This document shows positions 6,844 through 15,105 of a stretch of DNA of 46,586 nucleotides, piece after piece. A program made the translations under genes and the position numbers. The stretch lies in assembly GCA_002372545.1 (NCBI GenBank), contig DFHD01000065.1:5094-51679 (forward strand), written 5' to 3'. Under the pieces are notes generated by a model, which saw only the letters and a program-made list of their open reading frames with translations, did no database searches and had not been told where the DNA came from. This stretch comes from Lachnospiraceae bacterium UBA3732. Lineage in GTDB: Bacteria; Bacillota; Clostridia; Lachnospirales; Lachnospiraceae. Position 1 is the first letter of the stretch; the number at the start of each line of letters is the position of its first letter.

Positions 6844-7704
6844 AAGTTTACGAAAATGCATGGCCTGGGAAATGACTATATCTATGTGGATTGTTTTCAT
6901 GAAACGATAGAGGATCCGGCTGGCTTTGCCCGAAAAATGAGCGACAGACATTTCGGCATCGGCGGCGACGGCGTGATCCTGGTCTGTCCAAGCGAAAAGG
7001 CAGATGTCAGAATGGATATGTATAATGCTGACGGTTCGAGAGGCGAGATGTGCGGGAATGGTATCCGCTGTGTCGGAAAATATGCCTATGACAGCGGTAT
7101 AACGGATAAGACAGAGATCGATGTGGAGACGCTGGCCGGTATTAAGCATCTTTCCATGGAGGTGGAAAACGGAAAGGTAAAGACAGTGACGGTGAACATG
7201 GGTGAGCCGGAATTTGATCCGGCGAGGATTCCTGTTGAAATCCCGCGTGATTTTAAGCTGACGGAGGGAAAAGTGATCGGTCTTCCGCTGGATGCGGGAG
7301 ATATTTACCGCAAGGGCACCTGTGTTTCCATGGGCAACCCGCACGTTGTTTTCTTCGAGGAGGATATCGATCATTTTCCGCTGGAGGTGGCAGGTCCCAT
7401 CTATGAGTCCCATCCGGCTTTTCCGCAAAGAGTCAATGCTGAGTTTGCCGAGGTGGAGAACAGTACCCATATCCGGATGCGGGTTTATGAGCGCGGCTCA
7501 GGTGAAACCCTGGCTTGCGGAACGGGAGCATGCGCGGTGCTGGTGGCATCCGTGCTGAACGGGCTGGCTGCGCCGGAGGCGGATGTCCAGCTGCGGGGCG
7601 GCATTCTGCATATCCGCTGGGACAGAGAGGAGAATGTGGTATATATGACCGGACCGGCCGAAACCGTGTATGAGGGTGAGGTTGAGTGGCCGTCCGCAAA
7701 GTAA
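6841..7704 (+). CDS. dapF: Diaminopimelate epimerase
   Basis: DapF converts LL- to meso-diaminopimelate for lysine and peptidoglycan synthesis, using two cysteines as acid and base. Both are present: Cys71 in MCGNGIRC and Cys226 in GSGETLACGTGACA. Its 287 residues match the family, and the N-terminus MKFTKMHGLGNDYIYVD is canonical. The ATG lies in the last unit of the 13-bp tandem repeat, with GAGGGA as a modest Shine-Dalgarno; a transcribed promoter is predicted at 6669-6697. dapL follows 25 bp downstream, so the last two steps of the aminotransferase route to meso-DAP are encoded together. Confidence 0.97.
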   Translation: MKFTKMHGLGNDYIYVDCFHETIEDPAGFARKMSDRHFGIGGDGVILVCPSEKADVRMDMYNADGSRGEMCGNGIRCVGKYAYDSGITDKTEIDVETLAGIKHLSMEVENGKVKTVTVNMGEPEFDPARIPVEIPRDFKLTEGKVIGLPLDAGDIYRKGTCVSMGNPHVVFFEEDIDHFPLEVAGPIYESHPAFPQRVNAEFAEVENSTHIRMRVYERGSGETLACGTGACAVLVASVLNGLAAPEADVQLRGGILHIRWDREENVVYMTGPAETVYEGEVEWPSAK

Positions 7705-7729
7705 TGGAAAGGGATCAAAAGGAATCATC

Positions 7730-8947
7730 ATGGTCAGAGTAAATCAGGATTATCTGAAGCTTCCGGGAAGCTATCTGTTTTCAACGATCGCAAAAAAAGT
7801 AAATGAATTTCAGCAGGAGCATCCGGAAAAGAAGGTACTCCGCCTGGGAATCGGTGATGTAACGCAGCCGCTTTGTCCGGCGGTGATCCGTGCGCTGCAC
7901 AGCGCAGTGGATGAAATGGCCTCGCCGGAGACCTTCCGGGGCTATGCGCCTGACCTGGGATATGATTTTCTGCGGAATACCATAACGGAAAAGGTATACC
8001 GGCCGCTGGGAGCGGAAATCTATGCGGATGAGATCTTCATCAGCGATGGGGCAAAAAGCGATTCCGGTAATATTCAGGAGATATTTGCGGCGGATGTAAA
8101 GGTGGCTGTATGCGATCCGGTGTATCCGGTTTATGTGGATACCAATGTCATGAGTGGCAGGACGGGTACCTATGATCCGGCTACCGGGCTCTGGAGCAAT
8201 GTGATCTATATGCCTTGTACGCGTGAAAACGGCTATCAGCCGGAGCTTCCCGGAGAGGTGCCGGATCTCATTTATCTCTGCTTCCCCAATAATCCTACCG
8301 GAGCGGCGATCACAAAGGCTGCCCTGCAGGAGTGGGTGGATTATGCTAACCGCAGCGGAGCGGTGATTATTTACGACGCGGCGTATGAGGCTTACATCAG
8401 CGAGCCGGATGTGCCCCATTCCATCTTTGAGTGCAGCGGTGCGAGAGACTGCGCCATTGAAATCCGCAGCTTTTCCAAGAATGCGGGCTTTACCGGAACC
8501 CGGCTTGGATATACGGTGATCCCGAAGTCGCTTACGGATGCCGAAGGAAACAGTGTCCATAAGCTCTGGGCCAGAAGGCACGGAACAAAGTTCAACGGGG
8601 CGCCTTACATCATCCAGCGTGCCGGCGAGGCAGTCTACAGCGATGAGGGGCAGAAAGAAACCCGTGAACAGATCGCATATTACATGAAAAACGCGGCATA
8701 TATCCTGGAGGGACTCCGGAGCGCAGGCTACCGTGTTTCCGGCGGCGTTAATGCGCCTTATATCTGGATGGAAACGCCGGATGGCATGTCCTCCTGGGAC
8801 TTTTTCGACCTGCTCCTGAACCGGGCAGGTGTGGTGGGAACGCCGGGGAGCGGCTTTGGTCCCAGCGGCGAAGGATGCTTCCGCCTGACTGCGTTCGGTA
8901 CTTATGAGAATACGGTGGAGGCCGTTGAGAGGATCAAGGCACTCTAG
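7730..8947 (+). CDS. dapL: LL-diaminopimelate aminotransferase
   Basis: DapL makes LL-diaminopimelate directly from tetrahydrodipicolinate and glutamate, bypassing the acylated intermediates of DapD/DapC/DapE. The 405-residue fold-type I PLP enzyme starts MVRVNQDYLKLPGSYLF, the usual DapL opening, and has the PLP lysine at K250 in SFSKNAGFTGTRLGY. CFPNNPTG and the YDAAYEAYI region are also present. The start is ATG 7730, preceded by AAAAGGA; the frame stays open upstream to 7670, overlapping dapF. It is probably cotranscribed with dapF. Its presence implies the DapL variant of the lysine pathway, common in Clostridia. Confidence 0.94.
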   Translation: MVRVNQDYLKLPGSYLFSTIAKKVNEFQQEHPEKKVLRLGIGDVTQPLCPAVIRALHSAVDEMASPETFRGYAPDLGYDFLRNTITEKVYRPLGAEIYADEIFISDGAKSDSGNIQEIFAADVKVAVCDPVYPVYVDTNVMSGRTGTYDPATGLWSNVIYMPCTRENGYQPELPGEVPDLIYLCFPNNPTGAAITKAALQEWVDYANRSGAVIIYDAAYEAYISEPDVPHSIFECSGARDCAIEIRSFSKNAGFTGTRLGYTVIPKSLTDAEGNSVHKLWARRHGTKFNGAPYIIQRAGEAVYSDEGQKETREQIAYYMKNAAYILEGLRSAGYRVSGGVNAPYIWMETPDGMSSWDFFDLLLNRAGVVGTPGSGFGPSGEGCFRLTAFGTYENTVEAVERIKAL

Positions 8948-9003
8948 TGCCTGAGGCTGGCTCATCGAAAGACAGACTGGCGGAAATGAGAAGGATAGGA
9001 TAT

Positions 9004-9019
9004 CCCCGGATCTCCGGGG
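9004..9019 (+). other. GC-rich hairpin in the dapL-rfbF gap
   Basis: CCCCGG (9004-9009) and CCGGGG (9014-9019) can form a 6-bp stem, extendable by an A-T pair, in the 97-bp gap before rfbF. No T run follows on either strand, so it is not a standard terminator. It could protect or shape the mRNA upstream of rfbF. Confidence 0.35.
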
Positions 9020-9044
9020 CGGAAGAAAAGAGCAGGAGGCAGAT

Positions 9045-9836
9045 ATGAAGGTAGTGATCCTGGCGGGCGGTTACGGAACCCGCATCAGTGAAGAAAGCCA
9101 TCTGAGGCCGAAACCCATGATCGAGATCGGCGACAAGCCCATACTCTGGCATATCATGAAGGAATACTCCTACTACGGCTTCAATGATTTTATTATCTGC
9201 GCGGGCTATAAGCAGCAGGTGATCAAAGAGTGGTTTGCCAACTATTACCTCCACAACAGCGATATCACCTTTGATTTCCGGGACAGTAACCGGATGACCG
9301 TCCACAGCAACGTGGCGGAGCCCTGGAAGGTGACCATTGTGGATACAGGGCTCAACACTATGACCGGCGGACGAATAAGGCGGATCCGGCCCTATGTGGA
9401 GGGGGAGACGTTTATGCTGACCTATGGCGACGGCGTCTGCACCATCAATATGAACGAGCTTCTGGAATTTCACCGGGCGCAGGGAACGACAGCCACCATT
9501 ACGGCTGTCCGTCTGGGGCAGCGCTTCGGTCTGATCGATATCGGAAAAAACCACCACATCACCAGCTTCCGGGAAAAGGAGGAAAGCGATGTGGCCAGGA
9601 TCAACGGCGGTTACATGGTGATGGAGCCGAAAATCTTTGATTATCTGGATGATGATCATACTGTTTTCGAACAGGAGGCCATGCGCCGGCTGGTGAAGGA
9701 TGATCAGCTTTCTGCATATGAGTATGATGGTTTCTGGCAGTGCATGGACACCAAACGGGAAATGGATATGCTGGATCATATGATAAGGTCAGGGAGGGCT
9801 CCCTGGATGGTATGGGAAAATGATGCGAAAAAATGA
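9045..9836 (+). CDS. rfbF: Glucose-1-phosphate cytidylyltransferase
   Basis: This enzyme makes CDP-glucose from CTP and glucose-1-phosphate, the first committed step to CDP-3,6-dideoxyhexoses. Its 263 residues match the RfbF/DdhA/AscA family. The nucleotide-binding signature LAGGYGTRISEESHLRPKPM lies at residues 5-24, followed by EIGDKPILWHIMK and LTYGDGVC. AGGAGGC precedes the ATG by 5 nt. The next gene, rfbG, begins inside its last codons, so the two are translationally coupled. It starts the sugar-nucleotide section of the polysaccharide locus. Confidence 0.93.
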   Translation: MKVVILAGGYGTRISEESHLRPKPMIEIGDKPILWHIMKEYSYYGFNDFIICAGYKQQVIKEWFANYYLHNSDITFDFRDSNRMTVHSNVAEPWKVTIVDTGLNTMTGGRIRRIRPYVEGETFMLTYGDGVCTINMNELLEFHRAQGTTATITAVRLGQRFGLIDIGKNHHITSFREKEESDVARINGGYMVMEPKIFDYLDDDHTVFEQEAMRRLVKDDQLSAYEYDGFWQCMDTKREMDMLDHMIRSGRAPWMVWENDAKK

Positions 9837-10926
9837 TTGGGAGGCCTTTCGGGGAAAGAAAATACTGATTACCGGCCATACGGGCTTTAAAGGGGCCTGG
9901 CTTTCCGAGCTTCTGCTGCTGTCCGGTGCGGATGTGACGGGATATTCCCTCGAGCCGCCCACAGAACCGAATCTGTTCCGGCTTCTGGGGCTGGAGAAGA
10001 GGATGCGTTCGGTTACCGGCGATATCCGGGATATTGGCCGGCTTACCGGGGTGATGAAGGAGGTTCAGCCGGAAATGGTGATCCACCTTGCGGCCCAGCC
10101 TCTTGTCCGCGAATCCTACAGGGATCCTGTGGGAACCTTTTCCACGAATGTAATGGGTACGGTGAATATCTGCGAGGCGGTGAGGCAGTCGGACTGCGTC
10201 CGCTCCTTCCTGAATGTGACTACGGATAAGGTCTATCTGAATACGGAGCGGCAGGAGGGATACCGGGAGGATGAGCCGCTGGACGGCTATGATCCCTATT
10301 CCAATTCAAAATCCTGTTCGGAGCTGGTGACCCATTCCTATATACGCTCCTTCTTTTCGGAGCAGGGAAAGGCTGTTTCCACGGCCAGAGCCGGCAACGT
10401 GATCGGCGGAGGGGACTTTGCGGCAGACCGCATCCTGCCGGATGCCGTGCGGGCAGTACTGGAGCAGAGACCTGTGGGTGTCAGAAATCCCCACTCCGTC
10501 CGTCCCTATCAGCACGTACTCGAGCCTCTGGGGGTTTACATGGAAATCCTTCTCCGGCAGGCGGAGGATATCCGGTATGCCGGATATTACAATGTGGGAC
10601 CGGACGAAGAGGATACTATCACAACGGGTGAACTGGCCACCCTGTTTACAGAGGCCTTCGGGGAGGGAGCAAAGTGGCAGGCGGAGAATCCTGACGGACC
10701 GCATGAGGCGAATTTCCTCCGGCTTTCCAATCAGAAAATAAAGGATGTCTTCGGCTGGCATCCGGTATGGAAGGTGAAACGGGCTGTGGAGGAGACCGCG
10801 GCATGGACAAAGGCCTTCCGGAATACCCGGTTTCTTTCGATGGAGGAAGGAGAGGCGGAGATCCGGAAGGAAACCGACCGGGAGATCCTGGCGTGGATTT
10901 CGGAAGGAGAATCGGCCGGACAGTGA
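9820..10926 (+). CDS. rfbG: CDP-glucose 4,6-dehydratase
   Basis: An NAD-dependent short-chain dehydrogenase/reductase of the extended type that converts CDP-glucose to CDP-4-keto-6-deoxyglucose. The Rossmann motif GHTGFKG lies at residues 19-25, and the catalytic pair Y160 and K164 sits in YSNSK. HLAAQPLVRESY and NVTTDKVY also match the RfbG/DdhB/AscB family. The length, 368 residues, is slightly above the usual 355-360. The start (ATG 9820, with another ATG at 9823) overlaps rfbF by 17 bp. Its product is the substrate of the RfbH enzyme encoded 126 bp downstream. Confidence 0.92.
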   Translation: MMRKNDWEAFRGKKILITGHTGFKGAWLSELLLLSGADVTGYSLEPPTEPNLFRLLGLEKRMRSVTGDIRDIGRLTGVMKEVQPEMVIHLAAQPLVRESYRDPVGTFSTNVMGTVNICEAVRQSDCVRSFLNVTTDKVYLNTERQEGYREDEPLDGYDPYSNSKSCSELVTHSYIRSFFSEQGKAVSTARAGNVIGGGDFAADRILPDAVRAVLEQRPVGVRNPHSVRPYQHVLEPLGVYMEILLRQAEDIRYAGYYNVGPDEEDTITTGELATLFTEAFGEGAKWQAENPDGPHEANFLRLSNQKIKDVFGWHPVWKVKRAVEETAAWTKAFRNTRFLSMEEGEAEIRKETDREILAWISEGESAGQ

Positions 10927-10974
10927 GCCGCGAAGCATCAGCCGGGGACAAAATGCCTTTTGCCTCCGGAATCA

Positions 10975-11052
10975 TAAATAAAGAGAATAAAGCACTGGGC
11001 AAAAACGAAGAATAAAATATAGAGAAAAATACGCAGAGCAGAGGATAAGAAA
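10975..11052 (+). repeat. Possible decayed 13-bp repeat upstream of rfbH
   Basis: The purine-rich gap before rfbH can be cut into six 13-mers ending exactly at the TTG start. Two of them (11001-11013 and 11027-11039) agree at 9 of 13 positions, but others agree poorly. The last block carries the ribosome binding site GAGGAT. This may be a decayed version of the tracts at 6713 and 12455, or simply biased composition. Confidence 0.3.
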
Positions 11053-12402
11053 TTGGCGAATTGGCACACGGAAAAGGAAGCGCGGGAGGAGATTCTCGGG
11101 CTGGTGGGTGAATATTACCGGCAGTTTAAGGCGCCGGAACAGGAAAAGCCCTTTACACCGGGGGACAGAGTGCCCTATGCCTCCCGGGTATATGATGAAA
11201 AGGAAATGCAGAGCCTGACGGAGGCGGCATTGGATTTCTGGCTGACAGCCGGCAGGTTTGCTGCGCAGTTTGAACGGGAATTTGCCGATTGGATCGGCGT
11301 CCGGTTTGCCAGTCTGGTAAACAGCGGCTCCTCGGCGAACCTGATTGCCTTTATGGCGCTTACCTCGCCCCTTCTCGGAGAAAGGCAGATCCTGCCCGGG
11401 GATGAGGTGATCACGGTGGCCTGCGGCTTCCCCACAACGGTTTCGCCTATTCTCCAATATGGTGCGGTACCGGTATTTGTGGATGTAAAGCTGCCCCAGT
11501 ACAATATCGATCCGGAAAAGCTGGAAGCTGCGCTTTCGCCGAAAACAAAGGCGGTGATGCTGGCGCATACATTGGGCAACCCCTTTGACCTGCAGCGGGT
11601 AAAGGCCTTTTGTGAAGAGCATAAGCTCTGGCTTGTGGAGGATAACTGCGATGCGCTGGGCACGAAGTATACCATCGGCGGCGTGACAAAATACACAGGC
11701 ACCTGGGGAGACATCGGAACCTCCAGCTTTTATCCGCCTCACCATATGACCATGGGAGAGGGTGGCTGCGTATATACGGATGACCCCCTTCTGCACCGGA
11801 TCATCCTTTCCTTCCGGGACTGGGGCAGAGACTGTGTCTGTCCTTCGGGACAGGATAATTTCTGCGGTCACAGGTTTGACGGGAAATTCGGCCTTCTGCC
11901 CGAAGGCTATGATCATAAATATGTTTACAGCCATATGGGCTACAATCTGAAGGCAACGGATCTTCAGGCAGCCATCGGAGTGGAGCAGCTGAAAAAATTC
12001 CCCTCTTTCATTGAAAAAAGAAGGAGGAACTGGGATTATCTGCATCATGCATTGCAGGATCTCGCTGACCGGCTGATATTGCCGGAGCCGGCGGAAAACA
12101 GCATTCCTTCCTGGTTTGGATATCTGATCGGCGTGAAGCCGGAGAGCGGGCTCAGCAGAAACCGGATGACCAGGTATATCGAAGAGAAAAACGTACAGAC
12201 CAGGCTGCTGTTCTCCGGCAATCTGATCCGTCACCCTGCCTTCGACAGTATCCGCGATACCGGGAAATACCGGGTGTCCGGAAGCCTTGAGGTAACGGAT
12301 TTTGTGATGGAGAACGCTTTCTGGATCGGCGTTTATCCGGGAATGACAGAGGAAAAGCTGGCCTACATGGCTGAGGTGATCCATGAGGCAGCCAGCCGCT
12401 AG
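11053..12402 (+). CDS. rfbH: CDP-4-keto-6-deoxyglucose 3-dehydratase (E1)
   Basis: E1 removes the C3 hydroxyl of CDP-4-keto-6-deoxyglucose using pyridoxamine phosphate and a [2Fe-2S] cluster, giving the 3,6-dideoxy skeleton. The fold is that of DegT/ErlC aminotransferases, but the PLP lysine is replaced by histidine (H230 in YPPHHMTMGEGG), the defining change of RfbH/AscC. The cluster ligands appear as DNC, then CVC and a further Cys seven residues on (C-x-C-x7-C), about 60 residues after the first. It has 449 residues. The start is TTG 11053 behind GAGGAT; no good ATG is in frame. The partner reductase (E3) is not in the window. Confidence 0.93.
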   Translation: MANWHTEKEAREEILGLVGEYYRQFKAPEQEKPFTPGDRVPYASRVYDEKEMQSLTEAALDFWLTAGRFAAQFEREFADWIGVRFASLVNSGSSANLIAFMALTSPLLGERQILPGDEVITVACGFPTTVSPILQYGAVPVFVDVKLPQYNIDPEKLEAALSPKTKAVMLAHTLGNPFDLQRVKAFCEEHKLWLVEDNCDALGTKYTIGGVTKYTGTWGDIGTSSFYPPHHMTMGEGGCVYTDDPLLHRIILSFRDWGRDCVCPSGQDNFCGHRFDGKFGLLPEGYDHKYVYSHMGYNLKATDLQAAIGVEQLKKFPSFIEKRRRNWDYLHHALQDLADRLILPEPAENSIPSWFGYLIGVKPESGLSRNRMTRYIEEKNVQTRLLFSGNLIRHPAFDSIRDTGKYRVSGSLEVTDFVMENAFWIGVYPGMTEEKLAYMAEVIHEAASR

Positions 12403-12454
12403 GCCGGTATTGAAACCGGAAAACGGCCAACAGAAGGTGCTCGATGGGAATCAG

Positions 12455-12571
12455 ACGGCGGAAAAGTAAGCCGGAAAAATAGGCCGGAAGAATAAGCCGG
12501 AAGAATAAGCCGATAAGATAAGCCGGAAAAATAAGCCGGATAGAGAAAAAGAATAGAAAAAGGATAGAAAT
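12455..12571 (+). repeat. 13-bp tandem repeat, 9 units, ending at a start codon
   Basis: Nine consecutive 13-bp units start at 12455, 12468, 12481, 12494, 12507, 12520, 12533, 12546 and 12559, with no length drift. The consensus is aagccggaaraat. The central units are nearly identical (two exact copies of aagccggaaaaat), while the first and last two are degenerate. The final unit, aaaggatagaaat, carries the ribosome binding site and abuts the ATG at 12572. It fills most of the 169-bp gap after rfbH. Confidence 0.92.
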
Positions 12572-13555
12572 ATGGCAGACAGGAAAAAGGTCAGTGTCCT
12601 CATTCCCTGTTATAATGAGGAAGAAAATGTCGGACCCATGAGCGAGGCCATTCTGGAGCTGTTTGAAAAGGAGCTTCCCCAGTATGAGCTGGAGCTCGTC
12701 TTTATCGATAACGACTCCCGGGACAATACAAGACCGCTGCTTCGGGAAATCTGCAGAAGACACAGGAACGTGAAGGCAATCTTTAATGCCAAGAATTTCG
12801 GCCAGTTTAATTCGCCCTATTATGGCATGCTCCAGTGCACTGGAGACTGCGTGATCTCCATGGTCTGTGATTTTCAGGATCCGGTGGAGCTGATTCCCCA
12901 GTATCTTGCCGAGTGGGAGAACGGCTACAAGATCGTGATCGGGATCAAGACCGCCAGCAAGGAAAGCCGGATCATGTACCGGCTGCGGTCCATGTATTAC
13001 CGTTTTGTCAAAAAGTTTTCGGATGTGGAACAGATCGAGCATTTTACCGGCTCGGGGCTTTATGACCGGGAGTTTATCCGGGTGCTCCGGGAGCTGAAGG
13101 ATCCCACGCCCTTCCTGAGAGGAATTGTGGCGGAGCTTGGCTTTGAACGTAAGGAGATATCCTACACCCAGCCCAAACGTCGGGCGGGGAAATCGCATAA
13201 TAATTTCTTTACCCTGTACGATGCAGCCATGCTGTCCATTACTTCCTATACGAAGATCGGACTCAGGCTGTGCACCCTTCTGGGAGCTATTGTATCCATA
13301 ACCAGTGTGATCCTGGGCATTGTTTATCTTGTGCTGAAGCTGATCTACTGGGATGCCTTTACAGCCGGTATGGCGCCGCTCCTGATCAGTATGCTGTTTC
13401 TGGGCGCGGTACAGATCTTCTCCATCGGCTTTATGGGCGAGTATATCATGAGCATCAACCGGCGGGTCATGAACCGGCCGCTTGTAGTAGAATCAGAACG
13501 GATTAATTTTGAGGAGGAAAATGAAAGTGGGAAAGATCAAAGTGGAAACCTGTGA
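12572..13555 (+). CDS. DPM1/GtrB-like polyprenyl-phosphate glycosyltransferase
   Basis: A GT2-family enzyme with an N-terminal catalytic domain (VSVLIPCYNEEENV near residues 7-20, acidic FIDNDSRDNT, and CDFQDP as the metal-binding region) and two C-terminal membrane helices (about residues 225-300). Such proteins (DPM1, ArnC, GtrB) load a sugar from a nucleotide donor onto undecaprenyl phosphate at the inner membrane face. It lies between rfbH and the epimerase gene and overlaps the latter by 35 bp, so a CDP-3,6-dideoxyhexose is a reasonable donor (inference). Its ribosome binding site lies in the last unit of a 13-bp tandem repeat, unlike most genes here. Confidence 0.85.
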   Translation: MADRKKVSVLIPCYNEEENVGPMSEAILELFEKELPQYELELVFIDNDSRDNTRPLLREICRRHRNVKAIFNAKNFGQFNSPYYGMLQCTGDCVISMVCDFQDPVELIPQYLAEWENGYKIVIGIKTASKESRIMYRLRSMYYRFVKKFSDVEQIEHFTGSGLYDREFIRVLRELKDPTPFLRGIVAELGFERKEISYTQPKRRAGKSHNNFFTLYDAAMLSITSYTKIGLRLCTLLGAIVSITSVILGIVYLVLKLIYWDAFTAGMAPLLISMLFLGAVQIFSIGFMGEYIMSINRRVMNRPLVVESERINFEEENESGKDQSGNL

Positions 13556-14099
13556 GATTGAAGGCCTGAAGGTGATCACGCCGACCGTGTTCGGTGATGA
13601 AAGGGGCTTCTTCATGGAAACCTATAATGAAAACGACTTCCGTGAGGCAGGGATCGATGTGACCTTTGTTCAGGATAATCAGTCTGCTTCCCGGAAGGGC
13701 GTGCTCCGCGGACTGCATTTTCAGAAGGAATTTCCGCAGGATAAGCTGGTACGTGTGGTGATCGGCGAGGTTTTTGATGTGGCAGTGGATGTCCGCCCCG
13801 GTTCCGCAACCTTTGGAAAGTGGTTCGGCGTCCGCCTTTCTGCCGAAAATAAGAAGCAGTTCTTTATTCCGAAGAATTTTGCCCATGGCTTTATCGTTCT
13901 TTCGGATTATGCGGAATTTGTTTATAAGTGTACGGACTTTTATCATCCAAACGATGAAGGCGGCCTTCTCTGGAGCGACCCGGAGATTGGCGTGGACTGG
14001 CCTATGCCGGAGGGAATGACGAGGGATGACCTGATCCTTTCGGATAAGGACACCAAATGGTCCGGTATCCGTGCCTTCCGCGAGGAGCGCGGTCTGTAG
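13521..14099 (+). CDS. RmlC/AscE-type sugar-nucleotide epimerase
   Basis: A cupin-fold epimerase of the dTDP-4-dehydrorhamnose 3,5-epimerase family, 192 residues. The catalytic His lies in RGLHFQ, the Lys in QDKLVRV, and the Tyr/Asp region is in FVYKCTDFYHPNDEGGLLWSDP; all are intact. In a cluster with rfbF, rfbG and rfbH the more likely role is C5 epimerisation of CDP-4-keto-3,6-dideoxyglucose (AscE, ascarylose route) than rhamnose synthesis, because no rmlA, rmlB or rmlD is present. This is inference from context. The start is ATG 13521 right behind GAGGAGG, with a short spacing of 3 nt; GTG 13527 is an alternative. It overlaps the upstream GT by 35 bp. Confidence 0.85.
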   Translation: MKVGKIKVETCEIEGLKVITPTVFGDERGFFMETYNENDFREAGIDVTFVQDNQSASRKGVLRGLHFQKEFPQDKLVRVVIGEVFDVAVDVRPGSATFGKWFGVRLSAENKKQFFIPKNFAHGFIVLSDYAEFVYKCTDFYHPNDEGGLLWSDPEIGVDWPMPEGMTRDDLILSDKDTKWSGIRAFREERGL

Positions 14100-14191
14100 G
14101 ATCATTAACCCAATTGTGCTTTTTTGTTCAATGATGCCACCGGGCGAAAAAACTGTGGTGGGCTAAAACCGGAAAGAAAGGATATCCATCT

Positions 14192-15013
14192 GTGGAGAAG
14201 AAAAAACGGGAGTTGCCTATGGCGGCCATTCTCTGGAAAAATAAAAAACTGGCCATGACTCTGGGAAAGGATGATTTCAAAAAGAAATTTGCCGGGTCCT
14301 ATCTTGGCATTATCTGGGCTTTTGTACAGCCGATCATCACAATCCTGGTGTACTGGTTTATTTTTGAAGTGATCGGAAAGAGCGGAGAAACGATGCAGAT
14401 CCCCTTCGTTCTCTATCTGGTAGTGGGGATCGTTCCCTGGTTCTTCTTTTCCGACAGTCTGGCCACCGGTACGCTTTGTCTGATCGAATATGCTTTTCTG
14501 GTGAAAAAGGTGGTCTTCCAGATCGAGATCCTTCCGCTGGTCAAGATCATTTCCGCCATGTTCGTTCATCTGTTTTTTATTGCGTTCTCCATTATCCTGC
14601 TGATGTTTTACGGCATATATCCGGGACCGGAGGCAATTCAGGTGGTCTATTATGTGGCCTGTACACTGATCTTTGTACTGGCTCTTCTTTATACCACGTC
14701 GGCCATTACGGTATTCTTCCGGGATTTTTTCCAGATCATCAGCATCTTTGTTCTTCAGGTTGGTGTCTGGCTGACGCCGATCATGTGGGATGCGGAGGCA
14801 AGACTGGCGGGCAGCCCGACGATCATTAAGATCCTGAAGCTGAATCCTATGTATTATATCGTCTCCGGTTTCCGGGATGCGCTTCTGTATAAAAAATGGG
14901 TTTGGGAAAAACCCTTCTGGACGCTGTATTTCTGGGGCGTGACGCTGGTGCTGTTCCTGATCGGGGTAACGATCTTCCGTAAGCTTCGGGTGCATTTTGC
15001 GGATGTACTGTAA
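14192..15013 (+). CDS. wzm: ABC polysaccharide exporter, permease (Wzm/TagG-like)
   Basis: A 273-residue ABC-2 membrane protein with six hydrophobic segments. It has the family opening block FKKKFAGSYLGIIWAFVQP near the N-terminus and PIMWDAE followed by LNPMYYIVSGFRDALLY near the C-terminus. It pairs with the ATPase encoded next to export finished undecaprenyl-linked glycans, as in O-antigen (Wzm/Wzt) and teichoic acid (TagGH) export. The GTG start at 14192 lies about 9 nt behind GAAAGGA. The 92-bp gap after the epimerase gene has no convincing promoter. Confidence 0.92.
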   Translation: MEKKKRELPMAAILWKNKKLAMTLGKDDFKKKFAGSYLGIIWAFVQPIITILVYWFIFEVIGKSGETMQIPFVLYLVVGIVPWFFFSDSLATGTLCLIEYAFLVKKVVFQIEILPLVKIISAMFVHLFFIAFSIILLMFYGIYPGPEAIQVVYYVACTLIFVLALLYTTSAITVFFRDFFQIISIFVLQVGVWLTPIMWDAEARLAGSPTIIKILKLNPMYYIVSGFRDALLYKKWVWEKPFWTLYFWGVTLVLFLIGVTIFRKLRVHFADVL

Positions 15014-15016
15014 CGC

Positions 15017-15076
15017 CGGGTTTTATCCGGAGGTATGCCGCCGGCAGTCCGCTGGCATAATATGGGGGTTACCCCC
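15017..15076 (+). other. Three consecutive stem-loops between wzm and wzt
   Basis: The 92-bp wzm-wzt gap contains CCGG(G)/CCGG (15017-15030), TATGCC (15034-15039) paired with GGCATA (15054-15059) with an inner CGG/CCG, and GGGGG/CCCCC (15064-15076). None has a T tract, so they are not ordinary terminators. They could tune mRNA stability or the permease:ATPase ratio. Confidence 0.45.
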
Positions 15077-15105
15077 GACATCATATGAATAAAATGAGGT
15101 ATCCC

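Noticed and set aside
12455..12571. CRISPR-like array
   Set aside because: The 13-bp units are contiguous with no spacers and are far too short; it is a plain tandem repeat.
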